A stretch of 64,000 bases of DNA from Roridomyces roridus (Eukaryota > Basidiomycota > Agaricomycetes > Agaricales > Mycenaceae). Shown piece after piece: positions 1 through 9,525 of the stretch. The stretch lies in assembly GCA_029378245.1 (NCBI GenBank), contig JARKIF010000017.1, positions 992,001-1,056,000 on the forward strand, written 5' to 3'. The position numbers and the translations under genes were made by a program. Under the pieces are notes generated by a model. The model had not been told where the DNA came from, made no database searches, and saw only the letters and a program-made list of their open reading frames with translations. The number at the start of each line of letters is the position of its first letter. Within the stretch, counting starts at the first letter, position 1.

Positions 1-449
1 TCCGCACTGTGTTGGCAAAGTGCGGCACAGGGGCTGGTCGGGCCATCACCCCGGCACAGTACTTTCGCCTCCTCCTCACGGTGGTCTTTGTGGGCTCATA
101 CGTTGTCTTCAACTCCGTCAGCGCTTCGATAGATTTCACGGATGGTCTCGAGCCGTGGACGAATTGGACCGACGTCCATGCGGGGTTCTCGTTCATCGGA
201 CAGTGGACCCCAGAGGAACTCGGCCCTGTGGATTTGCGTAACATATACATCTTTTGGTTGACGGGGCCACTCCATGGGTTGCTGTTTTTTGTTATATTTG
301 GGATTGGGGCGGAGGCCAATAGAGAGTATGGGGCTGTTTGGAAGGCAGTGGCTTGCTTGTTTTCGAAGTGCGGTGGAGTTGAGGTCCAGGATTCACCGTA
401 TGAATTACCTCCGCTGGAGCAGTTGCCAGCTCTTACTTTAGATGTATAG
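1..449 (+). CDS. STE3-type pheromone receptor, 3' end (partial)
   Basis: C-terminal part of a seven-helix G-protein-coupled receptor of the fungal STE3 (a-factor/B mating type) family, which sits in the plasma membrane and senses lipopeptide pheromone. The reading frame enters from the left window edge, so there is no start here. Visible are one helix (YFRLLLTVVFVGSYVVFNSV), a loop with the family hallmark WTNWTDVHAGFSFIGQ, a last helix (IFWLTGPLHGLLFFVIFGIG), the post-helix stretch EANREY and a short cytoplasmic tail ending at 447-449. The W-x-x-W-x-DVH...F pattern followed by FF-x-x-FG-x-G-x-EA is what identifies STE3 receptors. Whether it is a mating-type receptor or a non-mating paralogue cannot be told from a fragment. 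No pheromone precursor gene was found beside it. Confidence 0.8.
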   Translation, partial: RTVLAKCGTGAGRAITPAQYFRLLLTVVFVGSYVVFNSVSASIDFTDGLEPWTNWTDVHAGFSFIGQWTPEELGPVDLRNIYIFWLTGPLHGLLFFVIFGIGAEANREYGAVWKAVACLFSKCGGVEVQDSPYELPPLEQLPALTLDV

Positions 450-1252
450 AGGAATGAAATTCGATGCGTCTGAGCATGCGTCCCACAGATGATACTTTTA
501 CATCATAAATAATCCGTGCAGTGCTACATGGGCCGCACAGGGCCACGCGCACTATAATGGAATATGAAATGAAATACATCAGAAATCGAAGGGAGGTGTT
601 GTGGCTCCTGAGCCACAAATGACCATCTCAGTTGAGTATCTCGATTTCCTACTCACGGGGACTTGTACCCCGCGATCTGAGCATGAATTATTCTTGAATT
701 CTGTTGAAACTGGGCGAGAAACTCTCAGGCTGGTTCTCTGTTCATGATTGTCTCACCATTCGTGTATGTTAGCGTCTTGGGATCAGCGATTCAGTGATGA
801 AGCTTCGAGTTGATCATTCGGACTGTGGGATGCCGAGTTGCCGACACCCACCGGAAGTTAGAAACCAGCGGTTTGTCATTCATGTGTAAAAGGACGCTGT
901 CAATCCTTTGTGTTTTCGAGCAGCGACGGAAATTCATCACAAGATCTTCGGGCCTGATCACAGTTCGAGGATACCATCATCTGAGATTGAAAGGATGGTG
1001 ATGCAACGCACATCGCATCCAGATGTTCTAAATCTAATGCAGTTAACACAAGCTGAGCCTGAACGCCGTTGTATATAAGCCAGCGCACATCTACGGAATC
1101 TTCATTCCGTTCCCTCTTACATAGCTGGCGCGAGCGCGAGCAGCTTTCTTCAGACATCTTTCTCCGCCACTCTTCTTTCACCAATTCCCTCGTCCCTCGC
1201 TTCCCGCATCACCACAACCCCGCCATGCGTTTTGTGGCCCTCTTGTGCATTA
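450..1252. other. Intergenic, no gene recognised
   Basis: About 800 bp downstream of the receptor. Only short unsupported reading frames are present; I see no pheromone precursor (CaaX) gene and no repeat apart from the MITE that begins near 1253. Confidence 0.5.
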
Positions 1253-1710
1253 CCGGCCGTCAGACCATGTTGCGAGGCCTCGAAACGGCCGGGTGGTACC
1301 CGTCAGACCCGTCACGGCCGTCATGACGGGTCAGAGCGGTGACAGCCCATGTCTCCTGCTAAATTAACCATCAGATTGATGTCAGCGTGATGCCGGCAGT
1401 GAATATCACGGATTGGTACTCGGGAAGCGTCCGGAAGCGCAGCAGTGGGCCATCGGGAAGATTGCCGATGACCCAGGTGCACTACCGTGGAGCATCCAGT
1501 GATGATGGCGGCTCGGCATGCGTAATTAGCCGAGGACCCGTCGCGACCCGTCATGACCCGTCGACGGCCGGGAACGGGTACCCCGTCAGCCAAGGAACCG
1601 GACCCGGACCCGGCCGTCAAAATTGGCGCTTCAGAGGGCTGTACGGCCGGGCCGGCACCCGTCGTGACGGCTCGTTGACCCGTCATTTTGACGGTCGGGT
1701 CGGAGCCCTA
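1253..1710 (+). mobile_element. 5'-truncated hAT-type MITE copy
   Basis: GC-rich block full of CGGCCGTC and GACGGGTC motifs, closely matching 55350-55807 in the same orientation. The right terminus CGGAGCCCTA (1701-1710) is the same as that of the full-length copy at 55262-55807. The left terminus TAGGGCTTCCGACCC of that copy is missing here, so this copy is truncated at about 1253. It has no coding capacity. Confidence 0.7.
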
Positions 1711-2259
1711 CAGCTCAGTCGTATCGCAATCCAATGAATTTAACCACACCAAGACCCAATGCGTCAGGATCCCCACAGCTCAGTCCACCCGGATGGACGT
1801 CAGGGGTTCCACAGCTCAGCAATTGGACAAGGTCGAAGGAGGCTGAGTTGTGCCAAGGTCCCTGTGATCCGCAAGTTCAGTTACCCAGCTTGCGGCCTGC
1901 CGAGGGTCGTATTGTAACAATATATCCAGTCACCGTGGGTAAGAAACCCACTCCCAAATAATGGACCACGATCGGGACAACAGCATGCTTGGGAGGGCTG
2001 GTGGTTAGTACATCTGCTGGATTGTACGCCTAGTGGATTGACTTTTTCTAGTTTTCGACACTTGCACTGCTCACTCCTCTCACCACTGACACTTGAGCAC
2101 TCAGTCACACTTGAGCATTCAGTTACACTTGCGCACTCAGTCCACTCAAAAGATAGCCACGAAACACGACTTATTCAACCCACATTCAAGAAGAATTCAA
2201 ATGTCATGAAAGTAGATATACACAGCAAGCAACCGTGACGAAAATATATGCCCGCAAAC
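1711..2259. other. Intergenic with short repeats
   Basis: Non-coding. It contains three copies of ACAGCTCAG (near 1710, 1776 and 1811) and the 18-bp tandem repeat listed separately. It is the 3' flank of the sugar transporter gene. Confidence 0.5.
2090..2143 (+). repeat. 18-bp tandem repeat, three units
   Basis: Units begin CACTTGAGCACTCAGTCA at 2090, 2108 and 2126, with two or three substitutions between units. Confidence 0.8.
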
Positions 2260-4198
2260 TCAAACAGCCTTCTCCCCCTCCGAAGCCTTGTCATCCTGCA
2301 CATGTCCCTCCGACGCAGCCCAGGTCTTAGTGGGCTTCCACCCAGCTGAGGTCCGAGGACTCGTCTCGACGAGCATCTGATCAACCTGCTCGAGTGAGAG
2401 ACCCTTGGTCTCTGAGACGAGGAAGTACGCAAAGAGGGTGGAGAAGATGGCGGTGGAGCCCCAGATGAAGAATACCTTCGGTCCCAAATTCGCTTGGTCA
2501 GTTGAGACGAGGTACGGGGTGATAACTCCGATGATACCTAAGGCGGACATGAGCAATAGAATAGTCAGGGACCAAATTGGATTCATACAATTCCAGAACC
2601 AGTTAGACGCAGTCGACATGCCGACTCCACGAGACCGAATTGGGAGCGGGAACAGCTCGCCGACGACGACCCACGCGGCTGGACCCCAAGTCGAGGCGAA
2701 GGCAGCGATGTTGAGGCAGATGAAGGCGATCTCAGCCTTGACGGCGGCGGGGGCTCCACCAGGCGTCTGCGCATGTGGAGTGGCCGTACCCACGATAGCG
2801 ACGATGAACTGGCAGATCACCATACAAGTGCCTCCCACGATGAGGATACGACGGCGTCCGAAATGCTCGACCATCCAGAACGAGGCGGGGGTTGAGAGTA
2901 CGTTGACGAGGGTGGTGATGAGCGAGATGAAGAATGGGTTCGAGATGGTTCCGAGTGTTTGGAAGAACGAGGTACCGAAGTAGAAGATAAAGTTGATTCC
3001 AGTGAATTGCTGTGCACACTGGAGACCTGCGATGAAAGATTAGACAAAAAAAGTGAAGCGGGAACTATTGTAGACGCACCGGTACCGACGATCGTGCGAC
3101 GGAGATTGGAGGAACCGTCATAGATGGATCCGCGGAAGCAGACGAGCCAGGACTCGACGTATGTCGTTTGCGGAATATGAGCCTTTTCGAACTCCAAGTT
3201 GGCGATGATTTCGGCGAGCTCGTCCTGCACGTAATCAGACTCGGCCGGCTGGTCACGGACGCGAGCGAGAGCCTCGGTAGCGAGATCGATTTGCCCCTTG
3301 CGGACGTAGAAACGGGGACTCTCGGGGAGGAAAAGCAGTCCGGTACCTGGTCCGAATGAGCGCAGGAAGGACAAGAGAATAAGCACGCACCGAGAATCAA
3401 CGCCCAGAGGAACTGAACGGCGATGGGGATCCGATAGGACCCGGTGTCGAGCCGATTTTGCGTAGCGTATACAACACAATTAGCGAGCAGGATGCCGATA
3501 GTGATACAGAACTGATATCCGGAGACGAGCGCGCCGCGGACCTTTTTTGGCGCAATCTCCGACATGTACAGAATGATGGTAGCGGAGATGAACCCAACTC
3601 CCGCACCGGCAACAAGGCGCCCAATGACGAAACAGGCTAGAGCGTCCTTGGGCGCGACCTCCAGGATGCAGCCAATGGAGAAAATGATGCAGCCAGCAAT
3701 AATGGTAGGACGACGCCCGACGAGGTCCGCGATGTCTCCGGCAATGAGAGCGCCTGATGGATGTAGATGAGAGGGAAGGACAGATAACGAACAGTGAGGA
3801 GGGCACCAAAGAAAGTCCCAGCAGACAGGATGGAGGTCATGAGCGATTTCTCCCAGGCCGGGAGAGCAAAATCCGCGGGAAGGTGGGCAGCGTCGGGGTT
3901 CGCGGGGAAAGGTTTGTGGGTGTACATGTTGATGAACTGGAGAATGGCACGCGATGAGAACAAGAAGACGATGAAATGCAAGTGAACACACATAGGGCAT
4001 TCCAAGTACTCCTCCCATCCAACCCGTGTCGTATCCAAAGAAGATTCCTCCAAACGAGGCGAAGACTGTGCACCGTCATTTCAGAGTCAGGACGAGGGCT
4101 AGAATCAACGCACCACACATGAAGTACGTCCTGGCCGTCACTGGCGCCTCAATGCGATTGGTATCGCTCGTTCCGAGCACAACAGCGCCGCCGGGCAT
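2260..4198 (-). CDS. MFS sugar (hexose) transporter
   Basis: Multi-exon gene for a 12-helix sugar/H+ symporter of the major facilitator superfamily, in the plasma membrane. The start codon at 4196-4198 gives MPGGAVVLGTSDTNRIEAPV. Exon 1 (4114-4198) and exon 2 (3992-4065) join in frame to give FGGIFFGYDTGWMGGVLGMPY. Family signatures follow in order: DLVGRRPTIIAG, the long TM4-5 segment GFISATIILYMSEIAPKKVRG, PESPRFYVRKG, CAQQFTGINFIFYFGTSFFQ, EHFGRRRILIVGG, WVVVGELFPLPIRSRGVGMS and SETKGLSLEQVDQM. QQFTGINF marks the TM7 sugar-binding helix, and the two GRR motifs are the loop 2/8 signatures. Introns are numerous and short. The stop is at 2260-2262. It looks intact. The exact sugar cannot be assigned; it resembles fungal high-affinity glucose transporters and sensors. 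Confidence 0.88.
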
Positions 4199-6027
4199 TG
4201 TGGACTGCGTATGCGAAGGAGGATCAAGGTGGGGTGTGTGGAGGTGGGGAAGAACCTGACACGCAGCACTAGCAAAGGCGACTTGGCGTATTTAATATAC
4301 CTGTCAGACGGGGACGGGCCACATCAGTCCATTCCATTATGATATGGATATCCCCTTGATCTAAGCGTCAGAAGATCGCCCCAGTGACCAAAATCGAGAG
4401 CTAACCCACTTTGCCCATCCGCGGTCCCAAAGTAGCAAGGTACTCGTTTCATCTGCAAGGCTCCAAAGCGCAAGGGGAGAGGAGCCTGTTGAAATCCGCG
4501 GGAGTGGTGGGGAGACCTTGAGAGAAACACGGCATTGCTCCGCCATTCAGCGCAAAAAATCCCACAGGACATAGAAACGGCCGCCTGAGGACTCCATGCA
4601 GCCCTGATATTGAATGGAACGGGCTAGTTCTAGCGCAATATGTCAAGTCACCGATCGCGGGCCAACAAGCCTAATTATTATTAGCGTGTAAACACCATGA
4701 GCAATCGGGTCCGAGTGAGTTCAGCTGAATCCAACGACCGGCACATCAACGATCCACTAGCTGGACGAGGACCTGGATACCCAAAGGATTGAGGTGCTGT
4801 GGAATGAATTAGAATGAATTCAAGCACCCAGGATGCGGTGAAGGAGAGGCACGGAGCTCGTTCTCTCATCTCCGTCCTCGTATGTACTCCGAGGTCTCGT
4901 TCCAAGTCCAGGTACATATTGACTTGAATGCCACATGGTCGCAGCTGATAATGAACGGACGACGGGAAACGTAGAATTGGATGAACCCCGAGGTCGAGCG
5001 AGATACCAGGAACGGGGAATGAAATGAATTGGATGGCGTGTCTGGACTCGGTAAACGCGTCAGGGATCTTGCGTGCCGGAGCTTGGCCGGGGCCGTCACA
5101 GAGGTAAGTCGAGACAAGCGGACCTTGAAGCGACCAGCACGTTCGGCGAGCGGGCCTAGCAACAGAAAAGAAGCTCCGAGTTTGCGAGCCTTGACGTTAA
5201 CCAAAGAGATCAAGCTGAGATTTGGCTGAGATGGTGGTGGTGAAGGAGAAAGAGGGTCACACGCGTGACACGTTTGATTGATTGATGATTCACCGCGACT
5301 GATGAGTCAGGCCCATGATGATGATGCCGGATCATAGCCAGGAATGGAGGCCCGCTGCCGCGACCTCCAGGTACGATAGATTTGCGGAGGATTGATGAGC
5401 ACTTGTTCAACGTACGCACGCTGCTATGGGTTTGTCCTCCCACCGCCAACTTGCTCACCTGACGCGCCAGCCGACCAAATCCGGCATCAATGCCTGATCC
5501 GATCCGCATCAGCGGGAGCACTGAGATCAACTGAGAACTGAACTCGATCGCGAACAGCACGATGATGCATGCTCTACCACACCGGCATCCCGGCCATCCA
5601 AGACTTGGAAAAAAATGCGATATGCCACTATTTTGATTCACTGGTCCCAGGTAGAGTGGCCGTGCCTTGCAGCTGGCTTGATGGAGGGATCGGGCATGTT
5701 CCGCAAGGCAACCCAATCAAATGGAATCACACAAATGTTTGACCGCCTCGTTTAACAGAAACTGAGCAGCGATACAACTATAGTAAACTCATCCCGAGTC
5801 GAACGGGTACGTAGTCGAGTTCAAGTGTGGACTACAGGAAAGCCTAGTCTGTTCCTGGGACAGTATTCATAGAGAGCATCTGAGTTTTGAGCTCATATGA
5901 ATCATGATGGATTGATGTTCAAATTTGCAAACGAACAAATCAAATTTTCTGGTGCCTAGGCAGGAAGTATGTAGCTCTGGTTCTCAACCGGCCTCTACTG
6001 TCACCTAATGGCAAACATGAATACAAT
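4199..6027. other. Intergenic, no gene recognised
   Basis: About 1.8 kb between the transporter start and the BTB stop. Longest open frames (for example 5210-5716 on the minus strand) have no recognisable domain and an unnatural composition. I see no TE ends or tandem repeats here. Confidence 0.4.
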
Positions 6028-7195
6028 TCACGATCGCAATGAACTCCCACTCACCGGGAAGAAATGGTTCTGCAGCTTGAAATCATCCACAATCTTTTGA
6101 ACCGGTTCTCCGTTCCCAATAAAAGCATCATAACACGTCCATCGCTGGACGCCATCAGCCAACGCGCGCTTCACCCGCTCCAACCGCGCATCCATCGCAC
6201 ATACCGAGGGGTGTTCGCACTCCGCACTGGTGAGCGCCTCCTCCCAGGAGGACTTCCACGTCCGTAAGCACTTTTCGTGTTCGCCGATGCTGCAGTAGGC
6301 GAGGTATGGCGGGAAGTGCGGTGGGGAGGCGCGTAGCTGTGCGTATGAGGTGGAGAGGGACCAGTATCCCGTCAACATACGCGGGAGGTGCACGGCTGGG
6401 ATGCCTTCGGTCGGGAAGGGTGTGGGGCTACCCAGCGTAGAGAGCGTGTCTGTCCGTGCGAGGTGGAGCGCATAGAGACGTGTGAGGAAGCGTTCGTCGG
6501 ATTCGGATTCGGCGGCGTCGAGGGCGGCGCTCAGAAGCGCAGGGTCGGATTCGATACGCCGGAGCCAGAGGTCCGCCATCTCGTTACGGAGAGTCAGCCC
6601 TTGTGGTCTGTCGCAGACTTTGTATATCGTAGCGATGTCCGATGAGGAGAGTTGCTTGGAGACGGCAGGAGTCCTGTAGTGCGACGCAAAGACGAGGAAT
6701 GCCCAGGTCTGCCACGGCTCCATGTCGTACTTGTGGGCAAGACGAGCGACGGCGACGACGTGGGGCAGCTCCGAGGCAGAAATAGCCCGGATTTGAGTAC
6801 TGATCACCCTTTGTATAAAGATCAGGTGAGGTCTTGACGGGATTGGACAGGATCTGCTCACGGGGCGTAGATAAATTTGAGGAGTGAACTAAAATCGGAG
6901 GCGGTATCGCCGTCAAGCACGATGGGCAACTCATCGGAAGAGCCTTCCACCAATGAGATCTCGCCCACGGGGAGAGAGAACAAGGCATCGAATACGGGCG
7001 AATTGTTGGTCAGCTGAAACCTGTGAATCTGAGGGACATGACACGTCATATCATGAACGTCGACATGAAGACCAAACACACCTTGAAGAGAGTTTGTTGG
7101 ACGCGGATTACACAGTCGCCGCTCGCATAGTATAAAGTCGGGTCCCGTTCCACGGGGAAAATGTCTTGGGGAGTATCAAAGTGGCAGGCTTGCAT
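6028..7195 (-). CDS. BTB/POZ-domain protein
   Basis: Agaricomycete-type BTB protein of about 350 residues in three exons: 7082-7195, 6862-7028 and 6028-6799. The lengths sum to 1,053 nt with all junctions in frame. The start at 7193-7195 gives MQACHFDTPQDIFPVERD. The BTB fold then reads DPTLYYASGDCVIRVQQTLFK (residues ~18-38), IHRFQLTNNSPVFDALFSLP and EGSSDELPIVLDGDTASDF, closing with LLKFIYAP. A helical C-terminal domain with VAVARLAHKYDMEPWQTWA follows, as is usual for this family. Such proteins are generally thought to be adaptors, for example for cullin-3 ligases, but this expanded fungal group has no proven role. The last exon may use a further donor near its end (GTGAGTGG after FFP), so the last ten residues are uncertain. 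Confidence 0.85.
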
Positions 7196-7715
7196 GAAAG
7201 AAGGAAAGCAAGCTCGGAGCTTAAATACGTGGACCTGGAGCGCGAAAGAGTATTTATTGAATCTCCGGGTCCGGGGAGAAGCGCGTGCGTGCCCGGTGGG
7301 CGCGTTACCGGACTTTGCGGACTAGAGCGGAATTCGCTGGAACAGCGGAAGAAGTTGCGAGAGAAGAAGTTGCGAGAGAAGAAGAGTGCAAAAGCGGAAT
7401 GGTGCCGCGTGATCGGGAGCCACTTGACCGCGAGCTTAAATGGACCAGGTCTTGTTCCAAGAGTTGAGTGAGGTCGCCTGCTGACGGAGTCCCAGAATTT
7501 GAGGTGTAGGTCGAGGAGAACACACCGATGGAACATAGTGGAAAAAGACAAGCCGCGACGTGGCGCAGTCATCACAGGATCATGATGTGATGCTCCTTGT
7601 CTTCCTTGTCTTGACAATGTCTTCTCCCCTCATGCTCGCCTTGTGCTCGCCTCATGGCTCAGAACTCACGGTGCTCCTACGGATAAGAAATGGGACCCAG
7701 GACACGATTCACAAG
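7196..7715. other. Intergenic
   Basis: Upstream region of the BTB gene. It has a small imperfect duplication AGAAGTTGCGAGAGA (7350-7385); otherwise nothing is recognised. Confidence 0.4.
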
Positions 7716-8190
7716 CAATGTGAGACCCCTGGCCACGGCTGGATGGCGCAAGGATGACGACCTCGATGCTTTGTCAGTCAATTGACCTGAATCCTGATTG
7801 AGACGTGGATTCGCTTCGAGGTTCTTTCGCTCATCGTGTCCAGGGTATGGTGGAATTAATCTCCAAGGATCCAACTCGCCGTACGCACCCAGTGTTCATC
7901 CCGAGGAGAAATGCAAGGCAAGTACAGCCAAAGTACAAAACAGGTCTATCATCTGTACGGTTACAGATGGTATTCCGCTACAGTCCGCCAAAATGTATGG
8001 TGAGTCCTTCTCGACTCGGCTCGTTTAATAATTGTTCAAAGCAAGTATTCAAAGCAACCTCCTCATAACCCCTCAAGGTGGCGCCTCCTCGAGCACAAGC
8101 ACTTGTGCGACTCTGGCATCTCGGGGAGTCAGACTCACTCGGAAGGGGACCGGCGAGCGCCCTGAGAGTCCATCATACTCCTTCAAATCA

Positions 8191-8452
8191 AAGAAGGGTT
8201 TGACGCGTCAAAGACGGTCTATGCAGGCGAGCTGATCCCTTTCACTCCATTCCGTGATCCCATTATCTCCTGATCCCTTTCATTCCACGATCCCATTATC
8301 TCTTTGTCTGCCTCACCACATATATATTTCCTCCTGCTCTCGTAGATAGACTTGTGTCCTCATCTCCTACATCCACTCACATAGCTCGCTAGGTATTCTA
8401 GATTGTGTCCTCATCTCCTACATCCACTCACATAGCTCGCTAGCTTTTGATC
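8191..8452 (+). repeat. Split direct repeat A1
   Basis: Begins AAGAAGGGTTTGACGCGTCA and matches A2 (12472-12682) almost exactly. It differs by an extra 51 bp, because a segment containing TTGTGTCCTCATCTCC and ending TAGCTCGCTAG occurs twice (around 8350-8400 and 8401-8442). Confidence 0.9.
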
Positions 8453-8637
8453 CTTTTTTTGAGGACACCCATTCTTCCACTTTTTGTGGCACCATTGCTC
8501 CCTTTCGTGGTCCCGACGGCCGGTTCGCATCCCGCCCATCGCGGTCACCTTCGCCCGCCGCTTCTTTGAGCGTGCCGTCATCTGTCGGATCACTATCCGA
8601 TTTACCCGACTCTTTCATCCACACCCCGGTCGACTCC

Positions 8638-9525
8638 ATGTCTGATCAAGGCAACTCCGGGACCTCGACAGCCCCGTCTATCGCAGACTTGTCTACGATG
8701 GATATTGCGGCCCTCGTTTCCGCTGTGGTCGGCGCCATGCAGCAAGCCCAGCCAGCTCCTGCCGCGCCCGCACCCCAGCCCTCCGTATCGGTCGCACCTC
8801 CCTTTACGGGTTCCGGTGCAACGGCACAGTTTGCTGGTAAGTCTCTACCGGCCATCTTTCCCACCATCGACCCGAAGGTCATCCTGGACATCGCGTCCCA
8901 CTCGTTCTCACCACTGGACCTTCCCCGCTTATTATCCCCACTTGACGCTCGCCAAGAGTACGTTGCCCTGCCCTCGTCCGCCCCTGCCGTCGAGCACACG
9001 CTTGCTTTGAAGCAATTCCCCTCCTTCCATTCGCTGCTCCGCCCTCTCATCAAATATTTTGATGTCCTCACCGCCTTTGCCGCATCCGCAGACAAGGCCT
9101 GGGAGGTCTTTGCTATTACGCACTCCGCCTCCGCCTACATGTCGCATCTTGCGGAGCTGCATCAGCGATACAAATGGGGTGCGGTCATTGCGTATCACGT
9201 CGAATTCCACCGCATGCGCTTATGGCAGATGAAGGACGGCGACTACTCGGGCTGGGCACAGCCGGATCTCGATCTTCTCGCACGTGTTGTTTTCCCATAT
9301 GTGCTCTTGCCTTCCTCCCCACCCTCTTCATCATCCTCCTCATCGTCTGCTGGCGGTAGCAGGAAGGAGAAGTCGAAGAAAACCCCGACGCCCATCGAGC
9401 AGCAGATCTGCTTTGACTGGAACTCCGGGTTATGCAAGACTTCGCCATGCCCGCGGAAGCGGCGTCATGTTTGCAAGAAGTGCGAGTCCTCCGACCATCC
9501 GGAGTCCGGGTGTTCTGCCGCCTAG
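8638..9525 (+). CDS. DIRS-like element ORF1, gag-like protein
   Basis: A 295-residue nucleocapsid-like protein. The first in-frame ATG is at 8638 (MSDQGNSGTSTAPSIADLST). The N-terminal part is Ala/Pro-rich. The middle is a globular region (roughly residues 60-220) containing HRMRLWQMKDGDYSGWAQ. The C-terminus has a Ser run followed by a cysteine/histidine-rich zinc-finger-like segment, CFDWNSGLCKTSPCP then CKKCESSDHPESGC, suited to RNA binding. The frame ends with a single TAG at 9523-9525 and stays open afterwards into the polymerase. Assignment as gag is by position, basic zinc-binding tail and linkage to RT. Confidence 0.75.
   Translation: MSDQGNSGTSTAPSIADLSTMDIAALVSAVVGAMQQAQPAPAAPAPQPSVSVAPPFTGSGATAQFAGKSLPAIFPTIDPKVILDIASHSFSPLDLPRLLSPLDARQEYVALPSSAPAVEHTLALKQFPSFHSLLRPLIKYFDVLTAFAASADKAWEVFAITHSASAYMSHLAELHQRYKWGAVIAYHVEFHRMRLWQMKDGDYSGWAQPDLDLLARVVFPYVLLPSSPPSSSSSSSSAGGSRKEKSKKTPTPIEQQICFDWNSGLCKTSPCPRKRRHVCKKCESSDHPESGCSAA

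Noticed and set aside
5210..5716. 168-residue frame on the minus strand
   Set aside because: Low-complexity His runs and no family resemblance; probably chance.
7716..8190. Dispersed repeat or TE terminus flanking the DIRS-like element
   Set aside because: The similarity to 15345-15770 is explained by P450 C-terminal codons plus 3' flank, i.e. gene duplication.
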